DNA from: Phoenix dactylifera
Taxonomy: Eukaryota > Streptophyta > Magnoliopsida > Arecales > Arecaceae
Direction of reading: 5' to 3'
Assembly: GCF_009389715.1 (NCBI RefSeq)
Contig: NC_052399.1
Location: 19,347,646 to 19,411,645 of the forward strand
Length of the DNA: 64,000 nt
Shown piece after piece: positions 36,984 to 49,799 of this stretch; the stretch's first letter is position 1; every line of letters begins with the position of its first letter. The notes beneath the pieces were generated by a model, which was not told where the DNA came from, did no database searches, and saw only the letters and a program-made list of their open reading frames with translations. The position numbers and the translations under genes were made by a program.

Positions 36984-39900
36984 TCAGCCAGTAATTTCAC
37001 TGGTTTGTGAAGGACGCTGCTGCTCCTGCTTCATCTTTGCGTTCTTGGTTTTCTGATGAGTTGCTGCTGCCTTGGCATGTTGCTCTCGGTTAACTAAGTT
37101 ATCGCCATTTGACTGAGATGATCTCTTTGTAGAGCCTTTCCCGTCAGCAGCTGCAGGTTTAACTGACTCTGATACTTTCTGGGCTGACGGATCTGTATCG
37201 TTGCCAACTTTGCTTGTTGCCTTGGTCTGTTCTTTCTTGGGGATCACAGAACGAGTGGGCAGTCTGGTTTCCCATGGACGAGCAGCAATCCACCGATCCA
37301 TCCAGCTCCACCCCCAATTACCTTTCCCACATTCATAAACAAACGGCCCCTGGTTCAAGCCAGGGTTGGCCCTCCACTACAGGCAAAAAAGAACATTGCA
37401 TGAGTCCCATGGCAAGGCCGCATTAGTTACATGCTTAAGATACGGAGCAAGTTCTTCTAAACCCCAGACCTGATGCGAAAATGCATATGCCAAAGTTCGT
37501 TCACGCTTGATTGCTGCTTCTTCTCTTTGTTGAATCCGGGCAATTATTTCCTCCATCGTTTCAGAGCCTCCGCACCATTCCACCTGTTAGGAAATGAAAG
37601 GTCAGTTCCACGGCTCTAAATAACACAAAGTGTGATGGCCCGGTCTACTTGACCGGCCTGACTTGAGCCCAAGCTCCCATCAGGAAAAAAAAGAGAATCG
37701 TGATCCTTGCCCGAACTACTCGGCTGCCATTGAGGTGCCGCTGGCACAAACTCCTCGGGTCCGAAGTGAACGGCCCATCACCGCTCACTTCCCCATCTTC
37801 TTCCTCCTTCCTCTTCCTTCTTCGGTGGCCGGCGAGCCACCATGATCGACCACCACCGCCTTTTTCTCCTCTTTCTTTCTCTTTTCTCGCTTCAAAATCA
37901 TGACATTCTGTTATTGTGCTCGCCAAAAATCAGAGTCCACGACGTCGTCTGAGCTAAGGTAATGCCCTAGCATTCTTCCCCTTTATCCTCTCTTCCTTTC
38001 AAGGCCTCAAACCACTGTTGTAGGTGAAGAAATTTGCCGATTGTCAGCCGAACTCTACTTCCCCTATTTCTGGTTTGTTACTCCCTTTTCCAGCCATCTC
38101 CATTGCCGACGTTCATCGCCGAAGCCCTCGACCGCTCCCTCATGTTGGTCCTTGGTTGGAGCCAGACTCCCAGCCATCGGTGAGCGGGTTGGATCCGAAT
38201 ACAACCGAGCCAAGAATCACTCTTCTCGGCCTTGTTTTTGTGTTGAATTCGGCCGGCCCGCCGCCACCACAGGCTACTCTTCACTGCCGCCACCTCTACC
38301 TGCTACCGCCTCACCAGATCATCATGGCTAGCCACCGTCCATTCCCATCCTCCCTTGTTTACCAAGAAAGAAAGAAATAAAGAAGAAGAGCAAGAAGGAG
38401 AGAGGGGAGAGAGAGCCCATCCCTCTCTTTCTCTCTCTTATTTTCTCTTTCTTCTTTCTCTCTCATCTCCATGTTTCTCTTTCTAAATAGATATATGAAT
38501 CCTAGGATGGGGTCGTCCACCTGTTCTACAGACTTGAGTTGACCCTACAAAGAGGCCCTTAATTGCTCGAATGCTCAGGCATCTTATCGAAACGACCATC
38601 CCAACTTTGTAGAGTGTTTCTAAAATCCATGAATGATAAACCCTATTGAATGACTTTGACCGTGATCGAGTTCATGTCTCATGAGTCATTGTTTAGGTCG
38701 TCTAGGCCTGGTCCACCCAAAATCATCGAACATTATCATTCGGTTAATTGTCCCCGTTCCTTATTATTTTTAATTCCATTCAAGTCATTGAATAGAAATT
38801 AATTTTGCTTTAAATATTTTAAATAGGTCTAATGGAGTCTTCTAGCGAAGTATGACAGTCTAAGTCAAAAGAGGTAAGTAGATCTTACGCTTCTTATTAT
38901 TTTTTAAATTATCATGTTTTCTTTGCATCAAACTTGCTTGTGAAGATATCATGCTTTTCTTAAAATTATGGATCAATATATATATCATAAAAATTATGCT
39001 TTATTATAAAAAATAGTTTCATAAATATTTTAATGAAATAGTTTTGTTATGAAAGATAAATTTGATCATGCTATTTAGTATTTTTCATCTATTTATGTGT
39101 ATGTTTTAAGAAAAAGATATGAATATTTCAAAGGCTCTCACATAGTTATATATGATCCCTAAAATTAGAAAGATCGACGCCCGAAGCTAGCATGCATACG
39201 AACATAGACCTTGCGAGTAGGTATAAAATCGGTATACGAAACATGAATATATGTCGATTGCGAGCACGAGCTCTGTCATAGGTATAAGTGACAATAGCAC
39301 GAATATTTGTGAACAATGGTTTGAAGGATGATTTATAAATTTATTTGCAAAATGAACTTGAAACCATGTTTATGAAATATGGATGATTTATGCATGCATG
39401 ATTGGTTTTATGACTTGTTTTAATATACCGTACTATGAAATGTTTTATTTTGTAATATCTATTATTTTTTTTAAAATGATGCATCAACATGAAAAAATTT
39501 ATGCTTGATCCGGTAAAGTAGTGTAAGATTTACTTACTGAGTTGTGTCACTCACATATCTTTATTTTTATTTTTCTGTCCCTAGACAAATAGGGTCAGTA
39601 AGAACGAAGGATGGTTCGGCATGAAAATCGTGCTAGCAAGCTTGGCGATTTGTAGCAGAACATTAATTCTTTAGTGATTATGAATATGTAGCTTAGTATA
39701 TTGAAGATTATAGGTTTGGTATTTATGTTTGGATTTTGACGCTCTTAGTTTCATTTAATGGATGATGAAATTGGACATTTATATTTTATTTAAGATGAAT
39801 TTAGAAGTTAAATAAAATATTTAGTTTTGTGTTATCGTGGGCTGTACCCCTCGATAACATAGCCATATTATGTCCTGAATTTGGGACACGACAGGAAGGT

Positions 39901-42900
39901 AGTTTAATTTGTTGGCTTCTGACTTAACCATATGGATATGTGCCCAAACAGCACAAATTGATAAAATTTTGTAACATAGTGCAAGAGATGAAAGGTCCAA
40001 AATGTTCTGGTGCTATCATTAGTGCTCGGTTCTATATGTCTAGCTCTATACATCGAAGACTAGAAGTGGTGACTCGCATCATCCGAAAGGAGTACTGTTA
40101 AGATTATTGACACGTGAGACTAACTCAATGAGCAAGCAGCTAGAATAAAAATCTTCAGCACATAACCCCTCAGCCGGTCATCTAACATGAAAGCTCTTTA
40201 CCAGCATTAGATTATCTTCTATCGATAAAGACAACTCAGAAGGAAAAGCAGACAAAATAACAATATCTAAAACCAGTAAACCATGAAAAAAGCTGCAGCA
40301 TTCATCACCAAAACCAAAATCATCAACTGATATCCCAACTATGTTCACAGAGCCACTATTATCAGCTGCATATGCAGTAAGCTATGATCAAGTTTTTTGC
40401 AATTTTACCTCAAATTCTAATAGAACAGGGAAAAGCAAATAAGATGATGGACGTCACTTACCTCTAAGTCATGAAGCTTAGCCTCCAGTTTTAATTGATT
40501 GTCTTGTTTCTTCTGCCTAATGCGGCCTTCAGTTACCATACAAATACGGCGAGCTCTAATTTGTGCCTGTATTTTGCCCCATGATTGGAGATAACTCAAA
40601 GTGGTTGATGCCTGCTGCTTAACAGAATGGCCTTGGGCAAGGACTTGTAGTCTTTGTATCCCTTTCAACGAACGAAGCTTTTTCCTAGCCTGCATAGATA
40701 TTTCTGCAGATCAACAAGGAAGTTGCATGCTGTGCCAGATGAATGCAATTTCATGATCTTTTCAAGAATCAGTATATGTATATATGAAATAGATTAGTAG
40801 CATATATAATGGCCAATTAACAAAAGTCATAGTAAGAGAAAAATATTGTTTATAAATACTAAATACATAATTGGAGGTGGGCCTCCGGGGAGGAGAAAGA
40901 AAAGGACATCGGACATTATAATATAAAGCTACTGAGCAGTAGATACCGTAATGGCCCCTTCACTAAGAGTTGGCCTTTGCAAAATTGTGGAAAATGAAGA
41001 TTATAATTCATTGCAAATGCTTAAGATCTCAACATGCATGTCATAATGAGGTTTCTGAAGATCGGACCAACCAAAGTTGCATTTTGAGGAGCTGGAAAGA
41101 CGCCATGCTAAAATGCAATAGATCCACCAATAGAGAAATTGCCAGATAAAATAAAAGAGGGGATAATATGAATCTTGATAAGAAATTCTGGAAGTTATTA
41201 TATAGACTGGATATCGTATGAAGGGAAAGAATTGGTAACAGTAGCAGCAACCAATCATATTGTGCTTTCTCATATTGAGGGAAAACTCCATATTGTTACA
41301 AGCATAGCACTTCAACTATCATAATATATCAAAGTATCGGGTACTAAGTGTTATGCCAGAGTCATTAGCAAGGTAACACGTTAACAGCTTGAGATTTCAC
41401 AGAATGCATGGCTCTGGCATTTAAGCAACACATTAATGTGCTTCTTGCTTTTCAAGGAGATGAGAGTATCTCCAGCGGACATGTGGAAGCCAGTAGTGAA
41501 GAGTTGATTACAACATTCACCAGCTAAATAAGGTGATTGTAGTCTAGGAGTGAGGTGGACAAGGACAGGAAAACAAATGATAGTACCATGGAGGTACTAA
41601 TGAAAGCACAAGATGATCATGAAATTACTTAATCTAGGGAAAATGCCAATGGATTGTTAGATGAATGGCAGAGTCTGATATTTTGTTGTTGCATACTGTA
41701 ACATCTATGATATTTTATAATGGCAAAGGGTTTTGGATCTGGCAATGAGTAGTGGTTGGATGTCATGACGCTTCCTTAATATAAAATTCTGGCATCTCAC
41801 ATCCATGCATCCACATATCTCCCTCCACTTTTATTTAATATAAATACGAGCAGACATATAGGTTTTATAATATTCCTTCAGGAATTACTTGCCTACAGAT
41901 ATCTTACTATGCGGAGTGCTTCTCCATTGGTGATGCTTCTCGATGATCAACCTTTCTAATGGATGAGCCTACCACAGGCATCCATCAAATGCTCTATCGT
42001 GATTAAAGCTTATGCATGGCACACGCCAAATAGCAGTCTCTTTCATGCAAATGCACTCATTTTCATGTCAACATGGCTTGACACATTTGTTTAGCCCTGA
42101 GATGAGAGGTATCAATAATCTCTTTTTACTTCTTCATCCCTTTTCCACAGACCAAAAAAACAAAAGCTCTAGACCTAAGCAACCTGCCCCTGCCTACCTC
42201 TTTTTGATAATTTACAGCACTGCTTGCTGCACAAATAGGAATGAAGTTGGTTATACAATTTAAAATGTTTTCATCAAACAACTTACAGACAAAATTTCAT
42301 TGCACGGACACAATAGAAGTACAATTAAGATAAAATTATGCTGCACAGTGAATTTAACAAAGAATCATATCAAATTGAATGGCATTGTACTATGTATATA
42401 ATCTAAAGGTAAAACATTAAAAAAAACAAACACATGGATAGACATATTGGATAAAAGTATTCATATATACCCTGAAGCCTCGGAAAGCTGTTTGAATCCG
42501 AATGGCTGCTGAGTCCTCAATCCTCACGCTACCATAATCAGTTTTCCCACTGGAAGCACCATTATATAATTTATGAGACTTCCTGTGAGATTGATTTCTC
42601 AACTTGAACCCATTTGATTGTTCACTAGAATTGCCCTGTTCCGAGGCAGCATATACGTGAAACATGAATAAGTTGACATGCAAGACGTAATTGCTGATTG
42701 TAGTAAAAAAATTGAAAGTGAACATTACATAACCAAAACATCAATGTCAACCAGTTCATCCAACAGCAGCAATTTAAAGACCATCATCCTTTAATATACT
42801 AGTTATACAACAATGTTGTATAACTAGTATATGGAATTTTGACTAGACAAAGGAATAAGTACAGTTGAGCAATTTTTTGTTTAAGTGGGATTATTTCCTC

Positions 42901-43596
42901 TCCTTCTTACTGAGCCTCGTCCTTTTTGGAGAATGATTGGCAATTGCAGCCAACAGCGGCAGCTTAGTTGTAAAAAATAACATTCTTATGTCATGCTACC
43001 CATAGAGTTTGTTCCTTGTAGTATTCACGACTGCATCTCTCCTTGTCACATCCAACTCTCTCATTAGTTTAAGCTTAACTTATGATCCCCAGTTTGCATT
43101 ACCAACTGTAGATCTACCAAAGCAAACCATAAATTAGATGTTCAACTTTTGAATCAACTATTATATGCTGTTTTTCAAGTTTCCCTCAACGTTTATATGT
43201 AGCCCTTAGCTATTGCTAAGCTTACTTCATATTTTCCAGGCATTACCAACTATAGTTCTACCAAAGCAAAACATTATTAAACATTCAACTTTCAAGTCAA
43301 TTATTATATGCTGTTTTTCATGTTTCCGTATAAGTTGATATCTAGCACTTCACTATTGCTAAGAGCATTTCATTTTTTTCCAGACATTCCAATTTTCGGA
43401 TATTCTGAGAATCTCTATTCATTCCTCCATATGCCTGCACCTCTACTCGTTAAAGCTAGATAAAGTAAGAACATAGTCAAAATAAGAAGCAGATGATCAA
43501 TCAAATAAGATAATCAGCTACCTTCACTTGCTTTGACTGATCTTTCTTTGTTTTCTTCCTGCCGATAATTGTTTTGAACCAATACCCAGAACCCAT
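36984..43596 (-). CDS. IQ67-domain (IQD) calmodulin-binding protein, five exons
   Basis: Coding exons are 43522-43596, 42471-42635, 40462-40689, 37470-37583 and 36984-37376, all phase 0 with GT/AG borders, giving 324 residues. The short N-terminus (MGSGYWFKTIIGRKKTKKDQ) is basic, as in IQD proteins. The IQ67 domain begins at about residue 66: the IQ motif I72-Q73-xxx-R77-G78-xxx-R82, then LRSLKGIQRLQVLAQGH, and the Trp/Arg-rich YLQSWGKIQAQIRARR. The intron splits the IQ motif after R80, at the conserved phase-0 position known for this family. Later conserved blocks are RERTLAYAFSHQ and WGWSWMDRWIAARPWE. The C-terminal 90 residues are Lys/Ser/Gln-rich. IQD proteins bind calmodulin and associate with microtubules or the nucleus. 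A non-coding leader exon probably lies upstream, near 45 kb. The specific IQD number cannot be assigned. Confidence 0.95.
37631..39893 (+). mobile_element. Solo LTR (gypsy-like) inside IQD intron 3
   Basis: About 2.26 kb with a TGTGATGGCCCG start and a GGGACACGACA end, no internal gag or pol and no second copy in the window. It contains GC-rich and GA/CT-rich stretches like the LTR at 2.4-4.7 kb, and the TTACTGAG...CACTCAC word typical of such LTRs. It lies on the strand opposite to the host gene. The flanking 5-mers (CAAAG and GGAAG) do not match cleanly, so the insertion is old or the ends are off by a few bases. Confidence 0.65.
42794..42832. repeat. 39-bp perfect palindrome in IQD intron 1-2 region
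   Basis: The arm ATATACTAGTTATACAACA (42794-42812) is exactly complementary to 42814-42832 around a single A. It lies in the intron between coding exons 1 and 2. Confidence 0.92.
43098..43385. repeat. 144-bp tandem duplication in IQD intron 1
   Basis: The words ACCAACTGTAGATCTACCAA at 43101 and ACCAACTATAGTTCTACCAA at 43245 start two units. Both also share CAACTTT, ATTATATGCTGTTTTTCA, and CACTATTGCTAAG or a variant. The period is 144 bp. Confidence 0.85.
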
Positions 43597-43599
43597 TCT

Positions 43600-46160
43600 C
43601 CTTTTTTTTTGCAGTATGCTTAGTGGTTATGACATCAAACATGAAACCTGGCAGAAAACTTGTGTTAATGTAACCTTGATAACAAATGATAAACGCATCA
43701 TCATGCAAACATGCCATAGAACCATATTGTGGTAGAATGTGGAGACAGGGTAAGAGGCAAAAGTATGCTGGATCGATATGTCCAGCTAAAATGATACATA
43801 AACTTAAGGTATACGTACGGGATACATGGCATGAAGATTTAACAACTAACGTGCTCCTAATATGGTGACCTCCTAGTGAAATTTTGTTGGAACTACAGAT
43901 TAGCTGGTATTGTGTTGTTTCATATTGCTTATTTAACTCCAAGAAATTTGAACAGGCATGGATGAAAATAAGTACTAGGTCTGATTCTTCAAAACAATGA
44001 GGCTATTTACTCCATAAAACCTTTTTATGATAGCAAAAAGGGAATACAGGCTGAATAAATACTTAAATTTCACAAAAGGATACAACCTAAAGATGTGATA
44101 CCTTAGTTACACTGGTAAGTAAACAATGTTGGCATCTCCTTAACTCAGTGCAGACAACCTGTAAAACAAACTCTCAGAATCCAGAATACTGGAGTCTTGA
44201 TGAATAGCGTGCATATGCACAAGAGTACATCATCCAGTGCACACACCTGTAAAAACGAACTCAGATCCAGAATACCCTACTCTTGATAAATAGCTATAAC
44301 TTGAAATCCACAAAGCCTGCCTAGGATTTGAGTCAAACAACAATCATTACACTCTTCTACACAACTCAGATCCTAGCAACTGTTTTAAAACTCATATGAT
44401 TGAAGAAGTTTCATAGGTAAGGGACATAAGAATGTTAAAACATCCATCCATAATCATTCCTGGTTTCTTTTTAAAATGAAGTATCCTCCCAAGTGCTAAG
44501 TACGTCAGTTGATCCCATTCCTTTTAATTATTCGTGAATTTAAGGCCTGTTGATGCATCAAACCGACCACTTTTATTAAACCAAATCAAACAGTTACTGA
44601 ATAACGACAATCACGTAGATACTTAATTGCCAAAACTTCAGAGAGAACAATTATAATAAATTTCACAAGAAAAAAGGTCACAGTACAACCCAGTTATAAA
44701 ACACATGGACTACCAATCTCTAACAAACTAAGATCCCATTTCCAGCACCAAAGAAATTTCATCAAAAGTCTAACAAGTCTATAATCTATAAGGGAACCAT
44801 CAAGAGAGAAGTCTAAATGGAAAACATATCATGGCTCGGTTCACAAAACAGCCAACCAAATGATACAAACTATGTATAGACAAGAATTGTCGATCGCAAG
44901 ATTATACCAAACACCAAGACCATGAAAACATGAGAACTAATCCAGCCTCTCAGTCGAAGCACATAAAAACAAACCCATGACTCCTACATCATGGATCCTC
45001 ACTAACCTCCGTCAAGAACGCTCCGAGGAAAATCTACAAAAACATCGTGCGGATCGACTCCACTGTAGAATAAGAAAGGAAAGCGGCGATACCACCCGAG
45101 GTAAAGGCCTGTAAAGACGGAGGAAAAGAGGCTAAAGGTGGTGTGGGGCTTTCAGAGGAGGAGAAGTCGGTGTATAAGAAGATAGAAGCCACCCGGACGA
45201 AGCAATGTAGATTAGCAGTCAGAAAAGAAGGGTGCGGGTGGAGGCGATATGATATCTATTGCCATGGCCCAGCTCCGATGCCTTCTCTATTAGCCTTCTC
45301 ATTTTTTCGCTCTTTTATCTCCTTTTTCTCTCCTCAAAAAGGATCAAAAGGTGGGAAGAAGATCTCAATTCGAGTACAACCAACGCACCTCCAATGATCG
45401 TTGGGACGGGTGGTTGTTGCCGGGTTCCGACTCCAACAAACGGATACAGCGACCCGGGAACCAACTAAGGGAAAGGATTTTAAACGTTTGATGCCGCTCC
45501 CGTGGGTCCGCGTGGCCTGTTTTTATTAATGGATTATAAGAAGATCAAAAACGATCCTGCCACAATAATTTGATCCGTTGATGTGGAATAAATACATGCT
45601 TGTTTGGATCAAGTGGATACAGCCAAAGTGTTGACGATCATAACAAAAATATTGCATGTTCCTCTTATTAACGACACTTGTAGGAAAGATGTACACTTGA
45701 TGACGCTTGAGTGTAGTCAGCTGTGGATCTCCTGTTCCCTAAAGGGTAATCAAGAAGTAACGCATAGATTTTACGTAAAAGAAGTTGCATAAATAACGTG
45801 CAACTCGATTGGTGACCCCCTTAAGGACAACCTGTAAGGTATCAGATACGGACTGTCTGTTAATGAAAGTGAAAAGGTAAATTACGTAACACTTATATAT
45901 AACTTTTCAATGAGCCTTCCACCTACCTAGGACAACTCACCCACACGTACAATAAATAAATAAAACAAAGGAATAAGGATGATGTTAATGATAAATACTG
46001 CAACCAAAATTTTGCTATCTTACAATCTTTTGTTGCTAATTAAAGACAAACATGTATTATTCATATGTCATTATTGTCAGATATGATACTACCTAAGGAG
46101 GCAGGAGTTGAAAGAGGTCATGTTGTTGGAGGTTCTAACGAGCATGTGGCAAAAGAAGGC
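43600..46160. other. IQD leader, promoter and upstream intergenic DNA
   Basis: The first 1.4 kb is probably a leader intron and 5' UTR of the IQD gene; the GC-richer part near 45000-45300 is a plausible leader exon and promoter. No independent gene was recognised up to 46160. Confidence 0.4.
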
Positions 46161-46166
46161 GCTTCA

Positions 46167-46621
46167 TAGAGGCGCAAATGAGTGGAGCAGCTCGTGAGCT
46201 ACTTGAGCTACTGTTATCGAGCTTGAGTCAGTCGAGTCGAGCTCGACTAGCTTGAACAGTTTTTCAAGTTGAGCTCTAATAGCAGAATACTCAACTCGAA
46301 AACTTGTGAGCCTAGTCAAGTGTGTGTGTATATAGATATATAATAATATTATATTTTATTTATAGTATATATTATGGTAATATTTTAAGATATAATATAA
46401 TATAATATTTTTTAACCATTTTTTTAAATTATGATCGAGGTTCGAATTCGAGCTCGAGCTAAACCAATCTCAAGTACTACGTTTTTCTTTATGAAGTTCA
46501 GTTTGAGCTTGGATATTAAGGCTCGATCTATCTCGAGTCGAGTTTCAAGCCTCTGTACTTTGAATTGAGTCGAGCTCGAGCCTCTAGCTACTCAATTCAG
46601 CTTGGCTCGATTGCACCCCCA
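46167..46621. mobile_element. MITE-like element rich in GAGCTCGAG
   Basis: Both ends carry inverted copies of a TAG(A/G)GG(C/T)GCAA(A)TNGAG-type terminus, and GAGCTCGAGCTC, GAGTCGAG and TCGAGC words recur inwards from both ends. The centre is AT-rich. Such GAGCTCGAG-rich foldback repeats are common in plant genomes and non-autonomous. Flanking 8-mers (GCGCTTCA and GTCTTTCA) match at only 5 positions, so a target-site duplication is not shown. Confidence 0.55.
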
Positions 46622-46865
46622 GTCTTTCATATGAAATGTGCAAAAAGGTTCAATACTTTTAAAATTAAAAAAATTAAAACAATTTATTTGATAGTCTAAT
46701 TAATGAAGCCTTATACAAATAATAATGCTTTTTAGAAGAAAAAGAGTAATATTACTATAAAGGTTGTAGATATCATTATAGATCATAAAAATGTAGCAAG
46801 TTGAATAGGTAAATTGATTTGAAACTTGTATAATATCACTAGCTTTAAAATAATAGCGCTCCATG

Positions 46866-47210
46866 AGAAGATGTACCTATGATCTCTATGTCCTTCCAAA
46901 TTTGATGGGAAGTGGTTGAACATTGTAGATTTTTTAAACTTTTATATATGAGAAAATATAAGTTATGAGATTATTGCAGAAGGGAAGAAAAATTAAATTC
47001 TAAAATTTGAAATGGGAAGACGTAACTATGATCTCTATGTCCTACCAAAATTGACCTTTGAGACAAGGACACTGTAGCGTTTTTGTATTTTTATATACGA
47101 AGAAAGACAAGTTATGAAAGTATTGCAAGAGGAATGAAAAATTAAACTTTAAAATTTCAAAAAAAAATGGTCTTTGTATTCTTATATATGAGAAAAAATA
47201 AATTTGACAA
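46866..47210. repeat. 149-bp tandem repeat beside the tRNA gene
   Basis: GATCTCTATGTCCT(T/A)CC at 46881 and 47030 starts equivalent positions of two units, which share TTTTATATA(T/C)GA, AAGTTATGA, ATTGCA and AAAATTAAA in order. A third partial unit (TTATATATGAGAAAA) precedes the tRNA. Confidence 0.8.
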
Positions 47211-47215
47211 AATAT

Positions 47216-47288
47216 GGTCCCGGCGGGGCTCGAACCCGCGACCTTCGGCTCATAAGACCAACGCTCTAACCAACTGAGCTACGGGACC
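47216..47288 (-). tRNA. trnI-UAU: tRNA-Ile (anticodon UAU), intronless
   Basis: The minus strand folds into a complete 73-base cloverleaf. The acceptor stem GGTCCCG/CGGGACC is perfect, the D stem is GCTC/GAGC, the T stem GCGGG/CCCGC is perfect with loop TTCGAGC, and the anticodon stem is TTGGT/GCCGA with two G-T pairs. The loop CTTATGA places T-A-T at positions 34-36, giving UAU (Ile, AUA codon). Internal A box (TAGCTCAGTTGG) and B box (GGTTCGAGCCC) are present, and a T-run follows at the 3' side for Pol III termination. In plants introns occur mainly in tRNA-Tyr and elongator tRNA-Met, so an intronless form is expected. Confidence 0.93.
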
Positions 47289-47299
47289 AAGATTAATTA

Positions 47300-49394
47300 C
47301 GAGTTTCTATCACCTATAATCTATCCTCTATGTAGCAATTGCTATATAATGGAAATAAGGGTCTTTATGTGAAAAATGCAATATTTTTTAAATAAAATGA
47401 TATTTTTAAAATTTTAATTTTTTATACTTTTTTTCTCTAAAGATGTGGTGCCACTTAACAAAAAATGATTTATAAGAAAACAGTAATTTGAATAGTAGCA
47501 TTATTATTCTTCAATTATTATTTGGTGCTGCATAATTTTAAATCATAAAAGTGGGGTTAAATACTAGCTGTTATAATCGTTATATTGGTAGATAATGATT
47601 TAGTAGAGGTTCGTTTTTATGGAGTAATGTCATTAATGAAATCTTGCTCGAAATTGATACAAGCACTTAATTTTACACATACATTAAATTGCTCACAGTG
47701 TTACTAAAAATAGCAGTAAATATATTAGTTTGCTTCTCTATTGTATTATCAGCATTTAAATCATTTTTTACTAAATGAATATAAAGTAGCAAGATGTATG
47801 GCCTCTAAGTCATCACATGACTATGCAACTCAAAAATATTGATTTCTTCCTCTCGATACAAGGATGTAGCTTAGGTATTTATTTGCAAAAGTTTTACCCC
47901 AATAGACAATGAAAAGTCTATAGGTTTATTCACAAATCCAATGTTCTTGATGGCGTACTTTAAACAAATAACTCAAAGCAATAGGACGAGGTCAAATTAC
48001 CCTTTTACATATGTACTTACTAGTCTTGGCTTTAGATAATTGAGACAAGATGAGATGGTAATTGACTATGATCATGCATTAGATAACCATCAAGAAATTT
48101 TACATAATCTACAGCATCACCAAACTGAGAAACAGACTAGGTTTCCCTGGATTGCGTGCACAATCTTTTGTTAATTGGAGGACGAGAGGTGAAAATGAGA
48201 TTTGGTGATCTATCATGTATCATAGACAATGCAGTCCATCATGTATCATAGATGGTGCAAACAAAAATAATTATCACCATATGCAACGGCCTAAGCTAAT
48301 TCCTACGAATGGGTGCAAGCCATCCCATGCTTCAAAGCTAGATTGGATCTACACCAATCTAGATAATAACACAGCCAATTGTAGATCTAATTTAGGAGTA
48401 TATAAGGATTCGTGCATGCGTATGTTTAGTCATCCTACATTGACTATATTCTAAATAGATCTTGGATATTTATACAAGTTAGAAAGGGTAACCGAGAGTA
48501 CTCGACTTGGATTGCACAACATGTGTCGATCATGCAAGGGCCCTTTGTTTCCAAGATGAGCGATATAGCGGCTACCCAAGTATGTACATCTCTTTACGGT
48601 GCAAAATATCCAACATAGAGGATCTAGTGTGCAGCCTTCTCTTGGATTTTCCAGATCCAGAATTCTTTGTGGTACATTTTATATTGCATGCACACTTGTT
48701 GCTTTGGGTGCCAAACAAAGAGGGTAGGAAGATGAGCTACAATCATCTATTTTTGCGATAGGTGACATGGCAGCTATTTAAGGATGCACAACTCTCTACA
48801 GTGCAAAAGATGACGTGCAAAGGATCCTCTTTGAATTTTCCAAATGATTGACTCAGCGATTATGATAGCCCTAGGTGGCCCATGTGTTACACGGCAGAAG
48901 GCTTTATAGTCCTAGATAGCCGCTATCCATCTTGAAGTTGAATGGCTGCCATAACATATTGTATTTGGCACCCAATAAGGTGCACTTTATATTTTGAATG
49001 GATGATACGACCGAACCCACCTCCCCCACGTCTACTTAACAAACTGGCGACCCCCACCTTCCTGCTCCCCTCCATGCTTCCAAATCGGTTCTCCAATTAT
49101 TTGTACCACCCATCCGTTTAACAACGCAATCACCACTATAGGTTCTCCATCGGTCGTTCCTCTCCAAGACAAATAGCTCGTCCGATAGGTAGTCAAATGA
49201 AAAAAAAGAGCCCCTGAGAAACCTAGGCATTCATGTTACATTATTTGCATATCTATCAGAAATTGCAAATCTGATCGTTGAAGTAATTGCAGGAGGATGG
49301 GAAGGAGGACGAAGGGAAGAATGCACCTCCAACCCCTAGCATCCACCAGCATCATGTCCACCAAGGGCCTATAATATTGGGGGGTGGGGGCATA
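47300..49394. other. AT-rich DNA with an old duplication
   Basis: A block near 48549-48655 (ATAGCGGCTA, ACATCTCTTTACGGTGCAAAA, GGATTTTCC) recurs in diverged form near 48757-48850 (ATGGCAGCTA, CTCTCTACAGTGCAAAA, GAATTTTCC), about 205 bp apart. No gene was recognised. Confidence 0.5.
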
Positions 49395-49720
49395 ACAACA
49401 AGAGAACCATGACCGTGATCATACCTTTATGCCTGTTACGTACATTCTTCTGGCATAGCCCATCGACATGGCCATGCGACCATCGTTGGGCTGTTTCGTA
49501 GTAGCAGCACCATCGACACCTCCAGCGAGGCTTGCACCAGGCTCAACAAATCCGCCATTATTGCCCTGCCTACTTTTACTTACTGTAAATGCACCACTGA
49601 TGATGGAGAGGACATGATGGAGGTGTCTGTGGAGTGAGCGACGTGTTTGAGCATCATGGAGGAAGGACAGATAGTGAGGCTGCTGCCTAATTGCAAGCAT
49701 GTGTTTTACTAGTGTCATAG
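49395..49720 (+). pseudogene. ATL-like RING-H2 pseudogene
   Basis: The plus strand reads SAIIALPTFTYC near 49549, then ATCLSIMEEGQIVRLLPNC and KHVFY before a stop codon. These match SAISALPTFAYR and VCMSLVEEGEMVRLLPNCRHVFH in the ATL-like gene at 51.9 kb. The codon at the first RING Cys position is TGA. A hydrophobic stretch near the 5' end (TVIIPLCLLRTFFW) may be the remnant of the transmembrane segment. Stops show it is dead. The rest of the RING domain is absent. Confidence 0.75.
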
Positions 49721-49799
49721 TCCCATATTGATTAATAAAAAGACGACGTATGGATTTGTAAGTTTGGGCCAATATATCCTAAGCTCTTGGGTCAAAGTT

